A DNA stretch of 64,000 nucleotides from Papaver somniferum (lineage: Eukaryota > Streptophyta > Magnoliopsida > Ranunculales > Papaveraceae), in the NCBI RefSeq assembly GCF_003573695.1, contig NC_039362.1, positions 176,275,690 to 176,339,689 of the forward strand. Direction: 5' to 3'. Made by a program: the position numbers and the translations under genes. Shown one piece after another: positions 11,151 through 22,797 of the stretch. Positions within the stretch are counted from its first letter, which is position 1. The number at the start of each line of letters is the position of its first letter. Under the pieces are notes generated by a model. It was given only the letters and a program-made list of their open reading frames with translations. It made no database searches and was not told the origin of the DNA.

Positions 11151-11635
11151 ATCATTATACAGCCACCAAAAAAGATGCATAACACATTCTGCAGACGCAT
11201 AACGAATTATGCAACCATTTTCTCCACTGCATAACAAATTATGCATATGCATAACAATGTTATGCATCTATGACAAGTTATGTAGCCATTGTATCAGTGC
11301 GTGCATAAAAAATAGATGCATAATGCATCTATTTTCTCGATGCATAAAAGATTGTGCAACAATTTTCTCGATGCATAATGCATTATGCAGCCGTATTTTA
11401 GGATGCATAACAGGTTATGCATCTATTTTCGCGACTGCATAACATGTTATGCAGATATTATTGGTGCATGACAAGTTATGCAGTCATTATTTTTGTTGGT
11501 TTCAATAGTAATAAAAAAAGTTGATGCATAACGTCTTATGCAACCTTTTCTGGACTGCATAACAAGTTATGCAACAACTTTTGTAGATGCATAACAGGTT
11601 ATGCATCCATTTTCATAGTTGCGTAACAAATTATT
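11151..11635. repeat. Array of short palindromes TGCATAAC..GTTATGCA
   Basis: At least eight near-perfect palindromes of 18-20 bp (for example TGCATAACAGGTTATGCA and TGCATAACATGTTATGCA) plus half-sites lie within 480 bp, separated by 15-40 bp of variable TTTTC/GATG-rich spacer. The spacers are not equal in length and the repeats vary in their central bases. The array is absent from copy B. It resembles the internal array of a non-autonomous transposon or a young minisatellite. Confidence 0.8.
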
Positions 11636-12896
11636 AAACCATTATGACCCAACACCAAACACCAATGTATTCGTAGCTTCCTAACCAACAACGCTAACGC
11701 CAATGCCTCAAACTCAGCTTGTCCAACCATTATCCTCCATCCTAGCTTCCCAATCCACTACTACCAGGTTTTTAAATCCAGACCATCTGAATCCACTACT
11801 CCACCTGCAAACACCCATTATGAACATACCTATTGCAAACCAACAGCAACACCACCGTTCCTAACTCACTTCACTGCTCCATTCATCAATCCATTTGTTC
11901 ACAGCTAAACCATGAGAGCAACCACCAATCCAATACAACATATCATACCCACATAACTTTGTTGTACCTGCTACATCTCACAACTTCATCTCCCTAAAAT
12001 TCCAACCAGTTATCTCTTCTCAACACTCCTGCAACTCCAACTAATTATCTCTTCTATACAACAACCAAACAATCCTACACATACATCTAAAGCCTTCACT
12101 GCATCTCATTCATCTGTTTTAACCTATTTCAAGCAAGCCAAGAACTCATACCAGCTTTCACCTACTTCAATGCACTAGCAGCTACCACCTAAACCATTGC
12201 ATCACCACCTGAACAACCTACCAACACCAAAACCTCAACCAACAACTCCAATCCACCATCTTCTTATTGTTCAGTCTCAGTCGACAAGAACACATTCGAA
12301 CCCATAATTCATAATCCATCCAACATTCTGAATCTTCCCCAAATTCTTCAATCTATCTCCATGTTCAATAGCTACAACACCAACACAACTCAGTTCAGAA
12401 AACCAATAAAATCGATCAACAGCAACACCTGCACACCAACAATCAAACTCACTGTATCACCAGGTTCATTTCTGCAATTCAATTTCTTCTCCAATTAAAA
12501 CCTGCAATTACTCAGTTTCATCACAGATCCGATCAAATCTTCATCCCCTGATTTCTTATCTGTCAAACCCTAATCCTTGCCATCGACTCAAACCAATTTC
12601 TTCACTCGAATTTTTTAATAACATCAACCCAAATCTCGATTCAATCCACCCCTTAAATCATATGCCATTTCTCAGTTATCAACAACAACAATTCTCTCGA
12701 CTTCAAACTAAATCTTCTTCTGCAAATCAAACCCACCACAGATCTGATCCATTTGGACTTTATAAATTAGTTTCGAGTACTAGGGCAATTCATATGGAAA
12801 TGTTCAAATGAAGTTGTTTGTTGAGCCACGTGGTTGGTCAAACAGGATTCTCCACTATGGAAAACAAGGAAAAAATGAACAAATTTGATGTTTTAG
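11636..12896. other. Pyrimidine/A-rich intergenic DNA, no gene recognised
   Basis: Rich in CAACAC, CCAACCA and ACTCC words on the plus strand, with many stops in all frames. Towards the right (12540-12760) it contains AACCCTAA and TCAATTTCTTC words like transcribed leader sequence. No domain is recognised. It may be the inside of an element whose ends were not found. Confidence 0.4.
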
Positions 12897-13011
12897 GGTT
12901 CCACTAGTGATTTTATTAATATAAACTATCAGAGTTGGGTCCCACTAATGATTTTACTAATACAAGTTGGGTCTCACTAATAATTTTATTAATATAAATT
13001 GGGTCCCACAG
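12897..13011. repeat. Short tandem repeat, ~32-bp unit, 3-4 copies
   Basis: GGGT(C/T)(C/T)CACTAATGATTTTA and following AT-rich bases repeat with a 32-41-bp period right up to the start of duplication copy B at 13013. It may mark the duplication junction. Confidence 0.65.
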
Positions 13012-14018
13012 GATTATTTAATAATAAAACAAATAATAACTGTATTTGGAGAGAGAATTTGCTATGGGCGTTGGAAGCTTGAGTGCCCGCGTTTGTAAAT
13101 CCAACGCCCGTATTTGTGGCACCATCACGCGCTCTTCCATCATACGCGCGCTGGATGTTCCGGCCCAATGTTCAAATGAACAAACCTGTTGATTTGAACA
13201 TCCATTTTCATGTTTGCTCATTCCATAGTGGGAGAAAAATGAACAAAATCTGAGTGTGTTCATGTCATAGGAACTGCTCTTAGGCCGGATTTCGGCGATT
13301 TCCAAGTCCAAACTTATGATTCCTTTATCCAAGCTCTCCAACCGAATAGGACCGAGAAACAATTTCGATTACTTAAATCAATAAAACAATGTAAACAAAG
13401 AAATGCAAAACATAAAATACAATCTAATTTGGCAAGGAAAATATTATATGATTTCAAAATTAATATTGTTTGGTCACCAGAAAATCTCACTTAATCTCCG
13501 AGTAGAAAGAGAATAAACAAATAAAATTTGACTTGATTTATGCCACGAACAAACGCATGTAAAAGATAATTGCTCGGATTTTATTCTATTTGATACCAGG
13601 TAACATTATTATTTCAAACCAGATTAGTGATCACAAAGATGATAACAAGGTAAACAAAAGCATCAAAGAAATAAGTAAATCAAAAATCTAAATACAAGTA
13701 TAATAAATCACGAAGAAAAAGAGAAAAATGCTATAATAATAATGAAAACTACAGACAGACCCATTCTTCAGATTTTCTCCACTGTGAATGATATTGGGCC
13801 TTTCCTGGGCTCTTTATGACTTTATCTAATAATTAAGAATGATTTTTTAGGGACCACGTTTTTTTTGAGGGGACCGTGATTTTATTAGGCCACCTTCCCT
13901 ATAGTGATAAGGGATGTCCTAAAACGTTGAAATGACTAACCTACCCTTAACCTAATTTAATTTAAAACCAACCTAATAACCACCTATATATATAACCACC
14001 ACCTCCTCCCACCACCAC

Positions 14019-16274
14019 TGATGTGATTTTAAATTGATGTTGTAAAGTGGTAGTAAAAGTTCGTTCAAAGACTTGTAAAGATTGATTTTAGACTTTAAAA
14101 ATAGAAAATACTAGAAAATATTGTAACAATTTATCGAGAGAACTGGAACTTGGTTTTCCACCATTAATCACATTCAATTGGTTCATATAATGACTCATAA
14201 CAATTCTAGCTCTTTTTTCGACTCCTTTCTTTGCCAAAAGTAGATTTTATAAGGAATTAGATATAAATCATAAGCATAGTGCATCAAGAGTTCTTAGAAT
14301 AAGCATACGCTATCAGAAAAAATCACAACTAATCAAGAAAAATCATAAATCAATTAAAACAAGTGCACAAGTCATAAAAAATCAAATATAGTTACCAAAC
14401 AATTGTGAAATAAGGCTTCCTCCGTCGTCCCAGCGTTGGGGTTTACCTCTTCATTGTGAAAACACACTCAAAATAATAACTCATGGCTGAATAGGTGTTT
14501 TATTGAAGAAAATAGTATTACAGACGAATCTGTAACAGATATAATTGTTACAGAGTCAACTGTTACAGAAATTGTTGCAAACTGAAGATAATTTTATTAA
14601 TGGACTGTTACAGGATTCTGAATTTAAGACTCTAAGATACGACTGTCCCTTACAGCCTTATGTTCTTCAGCTTCGTCTTCTTCCTGCTGCTACTCCTGCA
14701 GTTTTAATTTTAGCTCTGCAGCGTACCCCAAAGTCTCGACCCCCTTCCCTGGGACTCCCAGAAGTGTTTATATACACCACAGCCGAATAAATCCCGAAAA
14801 TATCTTTCTTCCTTTCAACCAAAGTCTCGGCTTCTCTTTCGTGCAAGTCACGTAAAATTCCATAATTTTTCTCTGCTTTACGCGTTGTGAAGCTGTCCAG
14901 AACTTCCCAAATATAGAATCGAATCTGCAGGGAGAATATCTTCTCTTAAGTCTATGTACTTTCCATATTAATCACCTCCATGTTTCTAGAATTCTTCGAT
15001 CATTAACCGACTTCCAGACATAATCCCGTGAAACTCTCCTTCAAATATTCTCGTAAGCAAACTCGCAGGAGAAGAATACTTCTTCCCAAAAATAGAACTT
15101 ATCCCGGTCCACTGTGTTGCCGAGAAGCTCTCTTTCCCTGTGTAATCGGTTATCAATGATTTCCTTCCCTCTATTTACGTGACCAAATATGATACCTTCC
15201 CTGGATGGATGTAATAATTCGGTACGAATCCAAATCCAAGAAATTCTCCGGTTAAATCTATCCCAATCTGATCCAAAAATCCGATAAACTATCCCCTACT
15301 CTGTTTTTCCCAATTAGAGAATATATCCCTTGATTTTCGAAGCCAAAGCAGCTATCAATAGGCCTGTCAATGGAAGAATATCCGTCGGATATTTAAAAAT
15401 CCGATATCCGACATGTTAAGCACTACCGGATATTCGATATCTGATAATATCCTATAGGATATCAAAATCAGATATCGATTCCGATAGGCTAAGCTGTCGG
15501 ATATCCGATAGTATCCGGTTATAACAAAAAAGCTTAAAAATCCTTGTAAAACATTTTCATAATTGACACTTATGGGATATTTATCCGACAATATCCGATA
15601 CTAGACTCAAAATTAGGATAAATTACAAATAAGTTCCTATACTATCGGATATCGGATATTAACATTTCGGATGGGGTCTAATCCGTTTCCGATATGTTAA
15701 GGAAGAAATATCCGATAAAATATCCGATCTGATATCAGATATCCGATAAAACGGATAAAATCCTATAGGATCTCGAATACTCGAAAACGGATACCGGATA
15801 TCGGACAAATATTGACAGGCCTAGCTATCAACCCTGTTTAGGTGTAACAAACCAATCCAAAGTAAATCCATTGATCGAATCCGGTTAAAACTATCACTAA
15901 TCGAATCCAGGGAGTTCGTTGTCTAAATATAACTTCCCGCCAATTTCAAAAATTCAAACCAAGAGGACGACTTCCCCTTATCCAGGTCTGGTGTGCCAAT
16001 AGTAGATGCCCTGGGATGCCCCTTATCAATTGAAGTGCCCCTTATCCATTTGAAGGTGTAAATAACACATGTCCCGGGGTGTCTCCAACATACTTCTGGG
16101 ATGCCTTCAGTAATTCCTTCTGGGGTGCAAATATCACTTTTCGAGCCAATTTCTCCACAAAAGCTTATTTTTCCAAAATACCTACAAAAGCATAAATCAA
16201 TCAAATAAATGCAAAATCAAGCACTAACAATACACATAATTGAGATCAAATCAGACACAAAATTGTGTCCATCA
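14019..16274 (-). mobile_element. Solo LTR of a Ty3/gypsy-like non-autonomous element
   Basis: Starts TGATGTGATT and ends GTGTCCATCA (TG..CA), flanked by the 5-bp duplication ACCAC (14014-14018 and 16275-16279). Copy A has the uninterrupted site. The last ~400 bp are similar to the LTR ending at 59091 (shared GACCTCCCC.TATCCAG-type and TTTTTCGAGCC stretches), and a TATA-like TGTATATAAAC is on the minus strand near 14767. The element therefore reads right to left. No internal region is left, as expected after LTR-LTR recombination. Excluding the MITE inside it, the LTR is about 1.78 kb. Confidence 0.88.
15359..15823. mobile_element. hAT-type MITE inside the solo LTR
   Basis: Perfect 13-bp terminal inverted repeats TAGGCCTGTCAAT, flanked by the 8-bp duplication GCTATCAA (15351-15358 and 15824-15831), which is the hAT signature. 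The 465-bp interior is made of reiterated ATATCCGATA/GATATCGG words on both strands and could fold extensively. No protein is encoded; a minus-strand frame at 15367-15591 is just the repeat. Confidence 0.93.
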
Positions 16275-18352
16275 ACCACCGCCCACCACCGCCGATTGCC
16301 ACCACCACCACCTCCGATTATCACCACCACCAACCACCGATTACCACCACCACCACCACCGCCGATTACCACCACCACCACCTCTGATTATCACCACCAC
16401 CAACCATCGATTACCACCACCACCTCCTCCCACCACCACCGCCACCGCCTATTTAAGAAATTTAACAACATCAATGCAATCACAATTAAGTTCGGTTACA
16501 TAATAATTTTATCGAGTATAAAAAACGCCAGCCGCAACCTGATTCTTCCATGAGACCACTCCGGAGGTATATTTTCCAACAAACCCTTCACTTTAATTTG
16601 ATTTTGATTGTTTCAATCGAATAGAAATCATCAAAATAGGGTTTTAATAGGAGTTACAGAGCCATGTTCGGTTAGGACGATTTTCCAAAAAACCCTAGTT
16701 TACTAACCGAACTTCTTGAAAATGAAGAACACGAAGAACAGTTCGGTTCTATTGGATTTAAAACTAAGTCACCGAACTCTCTGTTCGATTGTTTCACAAA
16801 AAATTTTAAAACTACAAAGTAACCGAACTCCACACTTAGAACCGAAAAAAAACAAATCCAGTCTAACCGAACTGTGTTGTTGTGGCCACTATGTTGAGTT
16901 CCAAAATAACCGAACTTAGCCAATAGAGTTCGGTTTGTTCACAAAAACTTTTAAAACTACAAAGTAACCGAACTTAGCCAATAGACGCTGGAACTTCCCA
17001 TTTTTTTTTGTTTGTTAAGTTCGGTAACTTCACAATTTTATCGCAGAAACCGAACTCAGAGTTCGGTTGGTTAGCTATTAAGTTCAAGTTTGCGAAAGAA
17101 CCGAACTTTGTAAACTTATATACTCTTATATTACGTAAAGTTCGGTTAGATCAAAAGTGCACGCAGTTTGCGAACCAACCGAACTTTGTACACCAAAGTT
17201 CGGTTCGTTGAGAACCAACCGAACATAACGCTGTAACTCCTAGAAATTCTATTATTTGAGAGTTCGGTAACCTGCGTGTTTGGAACAAGTAACCGAACTA
17301 CACTTTCAGATGAGTTCAGTTATTTTTTCATCTCACGGGGCAACCGAACTACAGCTTCAGATGAGTTCGCTTACTTGTTCTTCATACAAAGTAACCGAAC
17401 TGTTCAAAATCCAGTTCAAATCCGGATCATTTTGAAGATTAACAGATATTCTAGGAGAGGATGGAGATGAAGAATCAGATGAGTTTTCATTATTTGAATA
17501 CTCAAACTTAGTGAATTGGAAAAAAAATTATTTTCCATGTTTTTCTCCTTCATCTTCTCTAACTCTACTCTCTCAATAATTCTACTCGACTAATAATAAA
17601 CCCATCTTTTAATTTAATCTCACTAATTATTTTTAACTAAATCATTCACTAATCATAACCTAAAATTAATTAAGAGGGTAGATTAGGTAGTAAATAAAAA
17701 ACTAGATATGGGATGACCTAAAATTACTTCTAATGCCTTTACCCAAAATAAAACCATAGTCCCCAAAAAAACCATGGTCCCCGAAAAATCGTTCCTAATT
17801 AAGGCATGTGCTTAGTGCTTACTGTTCAGCTATATCTGGCTAAAGCTTCTTGAATGGTGAAATCTCTTCATTGCCTTGAGATAAAAAGAGAACTTCATTC
17901 TAATGAATGAGTAATAATTAGACGTAACTAATATACACGAAATTGGTACCTTATTTACTTGCTTAATGCTAATTAAACCTGTAATACTGCCCCAACTAAA
18001 AATGCAGCAGTGTTGTTATCCCCACAAGACTCGCGATCTTTAACATTTTCCACATTTGAGTTCCGGCACCTCCTAAACTTCCTTTTTCCATATTGGACAT
18101 GTGGATAACTTCGAGTGTTAAATACATTTTGCCGGTGAACATAGCCTTATCCAACGAGACACTGTCACCTTGCATATTTGTAGCAATTTAATGATAATGG
18201 ATAATTTCTATTGCTAATCAATGATGTTACCTAATTTTTCTTGGTAAAATAATGGTGCAATTAAGTTTTGAAATAGGTCATTTTTTTTGTTAGCTTTAAA
18301 TTATAAAGATTCTTCAGTGATTATGCCATTAATTCCGATAAGCCATTATGTG

Positions 18353-18717
18353 TATAAATAGATAGTTAGATTGATAGGGCGTCATTAGATTCATCCAGAT
18401 TCGAGTATGGGTACCAGAAACAATGGCAATGCAGTATGTCAGTTGTTGTTGCTGTTGTTTCCATTACTAGTTCCCAAATGTTCATTATTTACATGGTTCC
18501 ATTATGTCATAGAGTGACGGTGCGGCTAACAAATGAGATCGAAGGTTCTGAAATTTCGTTGGATATGCATTGACATCTCCCCTCTCTTCTTAACATTTAA
18601 GAGTGCATCTCCATTTCCATGCAAAATACAAGCTGAAATAGCCTTGGCATGTGCAGGACTACACGATTTTCTGCGCAAAAAATGTGATTCCGATGAATTT
18701 CTAGTTGATGAAAGCTA
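18353..18717 (+). pseudogene. SPH pseudogene 2, chimeric with a HARBI1-like transposase fragment
   Basis: TATA box at 18353-18360, ATG at 18407. The frame is open for 36 codons (signal peptide with a leucine run, then LLVPKCSLFTWF) until TGA at 18515-18517. The TGA replacing the first conserved cysteine codon (18571-18573) is the same as in pseudogene 1, whereas pseudogene 1's early TAA is absent here. The HARBI1-like C-terminal piece (FKSASPFPCK…LHDFLRKKCDSDEF) runs 18596-18717. Shared defects show the parent was already a pseudogene before the duplication. Confidence 0.8.
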
Positions 18718-18766
18718 AGAAGAACCAGATCCGTCTACTGATCAAACAGATCCTGAAGATCATCTT

Positions 18767-19053
18767 TCTTGAAGTCAAACACAGAGGCAACAATGAAAAG
18801 ATGCTAACCAGTGACTTGATAGGAAAGTATGACCAAAAAAGCAAAAAAGAAAAAAAATTATCGAAAAGGTATCATCTATGTCCCTGAAATGATCACGTAC
18901 ATAACTGCATGATCAATACAGTAAGAATTATCTTTAGAGTACACTAATAGTGTGTCCTGAATATGGAAACTTAAAATGGACTCATGTTGATTGGTCAAGA
19001 ACACTATATTCGAGTATCCAATAGGAGTGCATACCCGTTCCAGACAGTCAACT
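18767..19053. other. Intergenic DNA, no gene seen
   Basis: Purine-rich then mixed sequence right of copy B. A short plus-strand frame (18705-18887) is lysine-rich from A-runs and has no recognisable domain. Confidence 0.4.
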
Positions 19054-19201
19054 GGACTCGGTCAATTGGTCATGGCACGCTAATAGAACTCAGTCAACTG
19101 ATCGTAGCAAGTTTAGTGGACTTTGTTAAATGGTCTTAGCACAATAAGTAGACTCAGTCAATTGGTCATAGCAAGTTATTTGGACTCAATCAACCAATCA
19201 T
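19054..19201. repeat. Tandem repeat of ~32 bp, about five copies, split by the LINE
   Basis: Units read roughly GGACTCAGTCAATTGGTCAT then AGCAAGTTTAGT, 31-33 bp each. The array ends in the LINE target duplication, and a related GGACTCGGCTTAAC unit resumes at about 25691 beyond the LINE, so the LINE landed inside the array. Confidence 0.7.
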
Positions 19202-20033
19202 AGAAGAGTCGAGAGGAAAAAAGTTCATACAAGAGTTCTTGTTTTTTTATTTTTGTTCATGAATCTTCAATGATTTCTCTATTCAGATCCTTTTACAACT
19301 GATTATTTTTTTTTGATTTCTGTCCTTTTTTTAATTTCGGAATGCATTATTTCATTCTAGTCAAGTTCAACTTCATACAGGCTTGTAGAAGGTGTTGAAG
19401 GTTTTGAAGGTTTTGTTGTCTTAAGTTTTTACATCTCTCTATCTTTTACAAATCATTCGTTGTTCTAATATCATGTTGTTTTAACCTGTTCTTGCAGGTT
19501 TCCATTGTCTTTCCGTGTCGCTCCCAGTGGTGGTAATCAGTCGTGATTATACTAGTTCAGATCTTTGTTGTTTGTCACAATGGTGTTTGCCTTCAAATAA
19601 CAGTGGTATTATTGTGATATCATCGCTTCTTGTGTGGAATCAACAAGTCGTCTTGATTCTGGTTTTCCTATCCCCAGCATATCATCAACAAGAATTTTCT
19701 TTTCAGTCTCCAAACTTCATCATGATTGCACGCCATTCCATCATAGTTAAAACCCTTTCCATACCAGTTAACTCAGTTGAATCGGTTGCTTTCTTTAGCA
19801 AAGATTTTAGATTATAAAGAGGGAAGGTTTATTCTCTTTTCAAATTCAAATTTCTAGTCAAAGAAAATAAGCCTGATATATTGCTCCACCCCCAACAAAT
19901 ATGGAAATAGAAAGATACTCATCAATACAGATATTTCCATAAACCAATAAAATATCCATCTTATAAGCATAACCCTAAAACCCTAAACAATTCTACAGGC
20001 TTCAATATCACGAGTAAAAAAGACTGTGAAACA

Positions 20034-20860
20034 ATGTCTGCTACTAACAACAACCAAATCATGAATTCCAACAATATGCAAACGACTGGTGCTGGTCCTT
20101 CTACTATTAGACCAATCAGAAGAATAGTCGCGTTTGTTGTGGCTCCTGTTGAAAATACTGATGATTTCTCTTTCAATCTGCTTGGAAAAATTATCTTCAA
20201 CAAACCACTGGATCATGAAGAGATTAAAAAGGAGATCAACGATCGTTGGAGAAGCTATCACAAATATGAAATCATCACCAAAGGAACAAATATGTTTCTT
20301 TTCAGATTCCAGAGAGAGGATGCTTTCAAGGGAGTAAGTTCAAAAACCTGGGACATCATGGGTTATCTTCTCTCTCTAGTTCAGTTTGATCCCGACAAAA
20401 ATATCAAAGACCACAAGTTTGAGCATCATACTTGGATCGTTAAACTAAGAAATCTTGGAAATATCATCCTTAATGACATGATGGTCTCTGAGATCTGTAA
20501 GGATATTGGGAAAAAAGTCACACCATAGGGAAGAAGAAGACAGCCGAGAGGCAGTGTAACTAGCACTGTCTATGTGGAAGTCAAGCTCACTGAACCTCTC
20601 AGAAGGGGTGGTTGGTACATAACTCCAACTGGTCAAAAACAATGGGTTATTTACCACTTCGAAATGCATCCTTATGAGTTTTGAAAAAAGTGTTGGGTTG
20701 TTGATCACATAGATTCGCAATGTAAGAAGCTTGCCATGGAACAAAAGGTGGAAGCCATGACAGAAAGTGAATATGCAATCTGGAGCCAAACTGAGGAGGG
20801 TAAAAAAAAATTGGCTGCCTATATCACTAGTGAGGATGATAATATAATGAATCATCCGTG
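20034..20860 (+). pseudogene. LINE ORF1 (DUF4283-type RNA-binding protein), broken
   Basis: The first 164 codons (20034-20528) start at ATG and contain a DUF4283-like domain (about residues 40-150: FSFNLLGKIIFNK…FRFQREDAFKGV…WIVKLRNL). This is the usual N-terminal domain of plant L1 ORF1 proteins, which bind the element RNA. A TAG at 20526 is followed by in-frame continuation, and a second stop lies near 20684. The expected CCHC zinc knuckle is degraded to scattered Cys/His residues around 20660-20730. A further open stretch (20858-21280) is probably the C-terminal tail. Confidence 0.7.
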
Positions 20861-21586
20861 GGTGCAAATATTGCTTCTACATCGACTACTCCATCAGTCA
20901 TTGTTCGTAATGAAGACAATATAGATTTGGAAATCGAAGATGCAGAGCAGAGGAAGAACAAGCGAATCAGAGAAGAAGGATCCAAAATTAATCCCCATCT
21001 GAACATCGATCTTACCCATAACCTTAATTCCCCATCAATCCATAACAATGCTATTTACCATGGTGCAATCAATGGAGCTGAAGAAATGATTGATTATAAT
21101 GATCTCACTGCTGGAAACAGGATGGAATACCAATCTAATTCAATGAATGGTAATCACTCAATGGCATATGATAGCGCAGAATCAGAACACACTATGGCTG
21201 CGGCATGGAATCACAATGGAACTATGCATCTCTTAATCAGGTACCTAAACAAAACCCTAGCTTTTTTCCTTTATCCCTAAATTTTAGTTTTTTATTCTCT
21301 GACTTGCATATCAGTAGTAGTAGTAGTTCTTTTATAAGTACCAAATTCTGTGTTAATTACTTATTTCTAGCCAATTTCAAGCATATCCCCCATTGTTTTG
21401 CTCTGTCCCTTAAGCATTACATCAATAGCCTAAGCGTGGTTAATGTCTATTTGATTGTCTTTTTCAGTTCTTTTGCTTGTAGCTTAGAGTCTTTCATTTG
21501 CAATTGTTACAATTATAGTTGATATGATTGTGCTATTGTCTTTAATACCTGTAACCACATTGGTTTGTGTACTTTTTTTCTCCATA

Positions 21587-22708
21587 ATGAGAATTTTATC
21601 GTGGAACTGCCAGGGATTTGGCAACCCTGATACTAGAACCAGTTTATGGAACCAAATTAGAGGCCAAAATCCTGATGTCATTTTTCTTAGTGAAACCAAG
21701 AATGACTCTGTAAAAATGGGTCAATATCTCAAAAGATTCAACTACCCTAACTGTTGGATTAGTCCTTCTAGGGGTCTCTCCGGAGGTATTGCCCTTTTAT
21801 GGAAGATTGGTTTCACTCTTAATATTCTCCACACTACGGATAAGATGATCCATACTATGATCTCTTCTGATCCTAGTAAACCTCAATTCCTCTCTACTTT
21901 TCTTTATGGTTCCACATACCATGATGAGAAAATAGAGCAATGGAATCACATTAATGACATTGCAAATTCTATTGATCTTCCATGGGTCTTAGTTGGAGAC
22001 TTTAACATAACTATGTTTGCTCATGAAAGGTCCTCTAATACTAGACCAACCACCTCAGAATATCCTATCATTCAACAAGTAATTGACAATACTGACTTGA
22101 GTGATTTAAGATACATTGATGCTAAGTTTACTTGGTCTAATAGACAAGAAGGTACTGACAATGTTCAAGCTAGACTTGACAGGGCCTTGGTAAATGGTCA
22201 TTGGCTGCATCATTACAACCATTCAAATTTATTCCACATTGATGCCATAGGCTCTGATCATTTACCAATCCTCTTGGTTACTAACTGTAATGAACACCAA
22301 GGAAAAAGGCCACATAGGTATTTTAAATGCTGGTTTAAAGATCCCTCTTGTCAACAAGTGATCAGGGATGCTTATAAAACTAATGTTAGAGGGTCCAATG
22401 CTTTTAGAATGGTCAGTTGTCTTAGAAATGTAAAATTTGAGCTCAAGAAATGGAATATTTCTCATTATGGTAATATTGATCAAAAAGTTCATTCCTTAAC
22501 TGATCAACTCAAAAATATGAATAGTAACCCATACTCAATTCAGAACAATGAGGTCATAAGGGAAGTAAAACAAAATCTTAAGCTAGCTCAAAAAGATCAA
22601 GAATCTTTTTATTCCCAAAAAGCCAGAGTTGATTTCATTAAAAATCATGATAGAAATACCTATTACTACCACACTCATGTGAATAGAAGGAGACATTTCA
22701 ACCATTAG
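21587..22708 (+). pseudogene. LINE ORF2, AP-type endonuclease domain
   Basis: ATG at 21587 in an open frame that runs to 22708. The domain starts MRILSWNCQG and keeps the catalytic landmarks of exonuclease/endonuclease/phosphatase nucleases: N in SWNCQG, E in LSETK, D/N in VGDFN, and the SDH motif in GSDHLPIL. This enzyme nicks the target DNA to prime reverse transcription. The frame stops at TAG 22706-22708 and the RT continues in another frame, so ORF2 is broken between the two domains by a stop and a frameshift. Confidence 0.9.
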
Positions 22709-22797
22709 TAAATGGACAGTGGTCTGAGGATAGAGGTAATCTTAAGGACCTTCTTGTTTCCCATTTCAAGAATATTTCTACTACAACTAACCCTGTC

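Larger units (their letters stand above)
13837..17795. mobile_element. Inverted-repeat DNA element rich in AACCGAAC motifs (copy B), split by a solo LTR
   Basis: Same element as 823-2445, with the same flanking TAATTAA (13830-13836 and 17796-17802) and the same inverted ends. It is interrupted at 14019-16274. The CCA microsatellite resumes at 16275 and the AACCGAAC array covers 16668-17410. No coding capacity. Confidence 0.6.
13013..18766 (+). repeat. Segmental duplication copy B (ends with SPH pseudogene 2)
   Basis: Colinear with copy A (base 1 matches base 13013) except that the CACTA element is missing and a solo LTR is present. Small differences include a 2-bp shift in tandem runs, single substitutions and a slightly longer AACCGAAC tract near 17260-17340. 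The high similarity by eye suggests a fairly recent duplication, older than the insertions that distinguish the copies. Confidence 0.9.

Noticed and set aside
11151..11635. CRISPR-like repeat array
   Set aside because: Spacers are unequal, repeats are variable short palindromes, and the window is plant nuclear DNA.
16209..16553. A His/Pro-rich protein
   Set aside because: Encoded entirely by the CCA microsatellite and partly by the end of the solo LTR; two overlapping frames look equally 'coding'.
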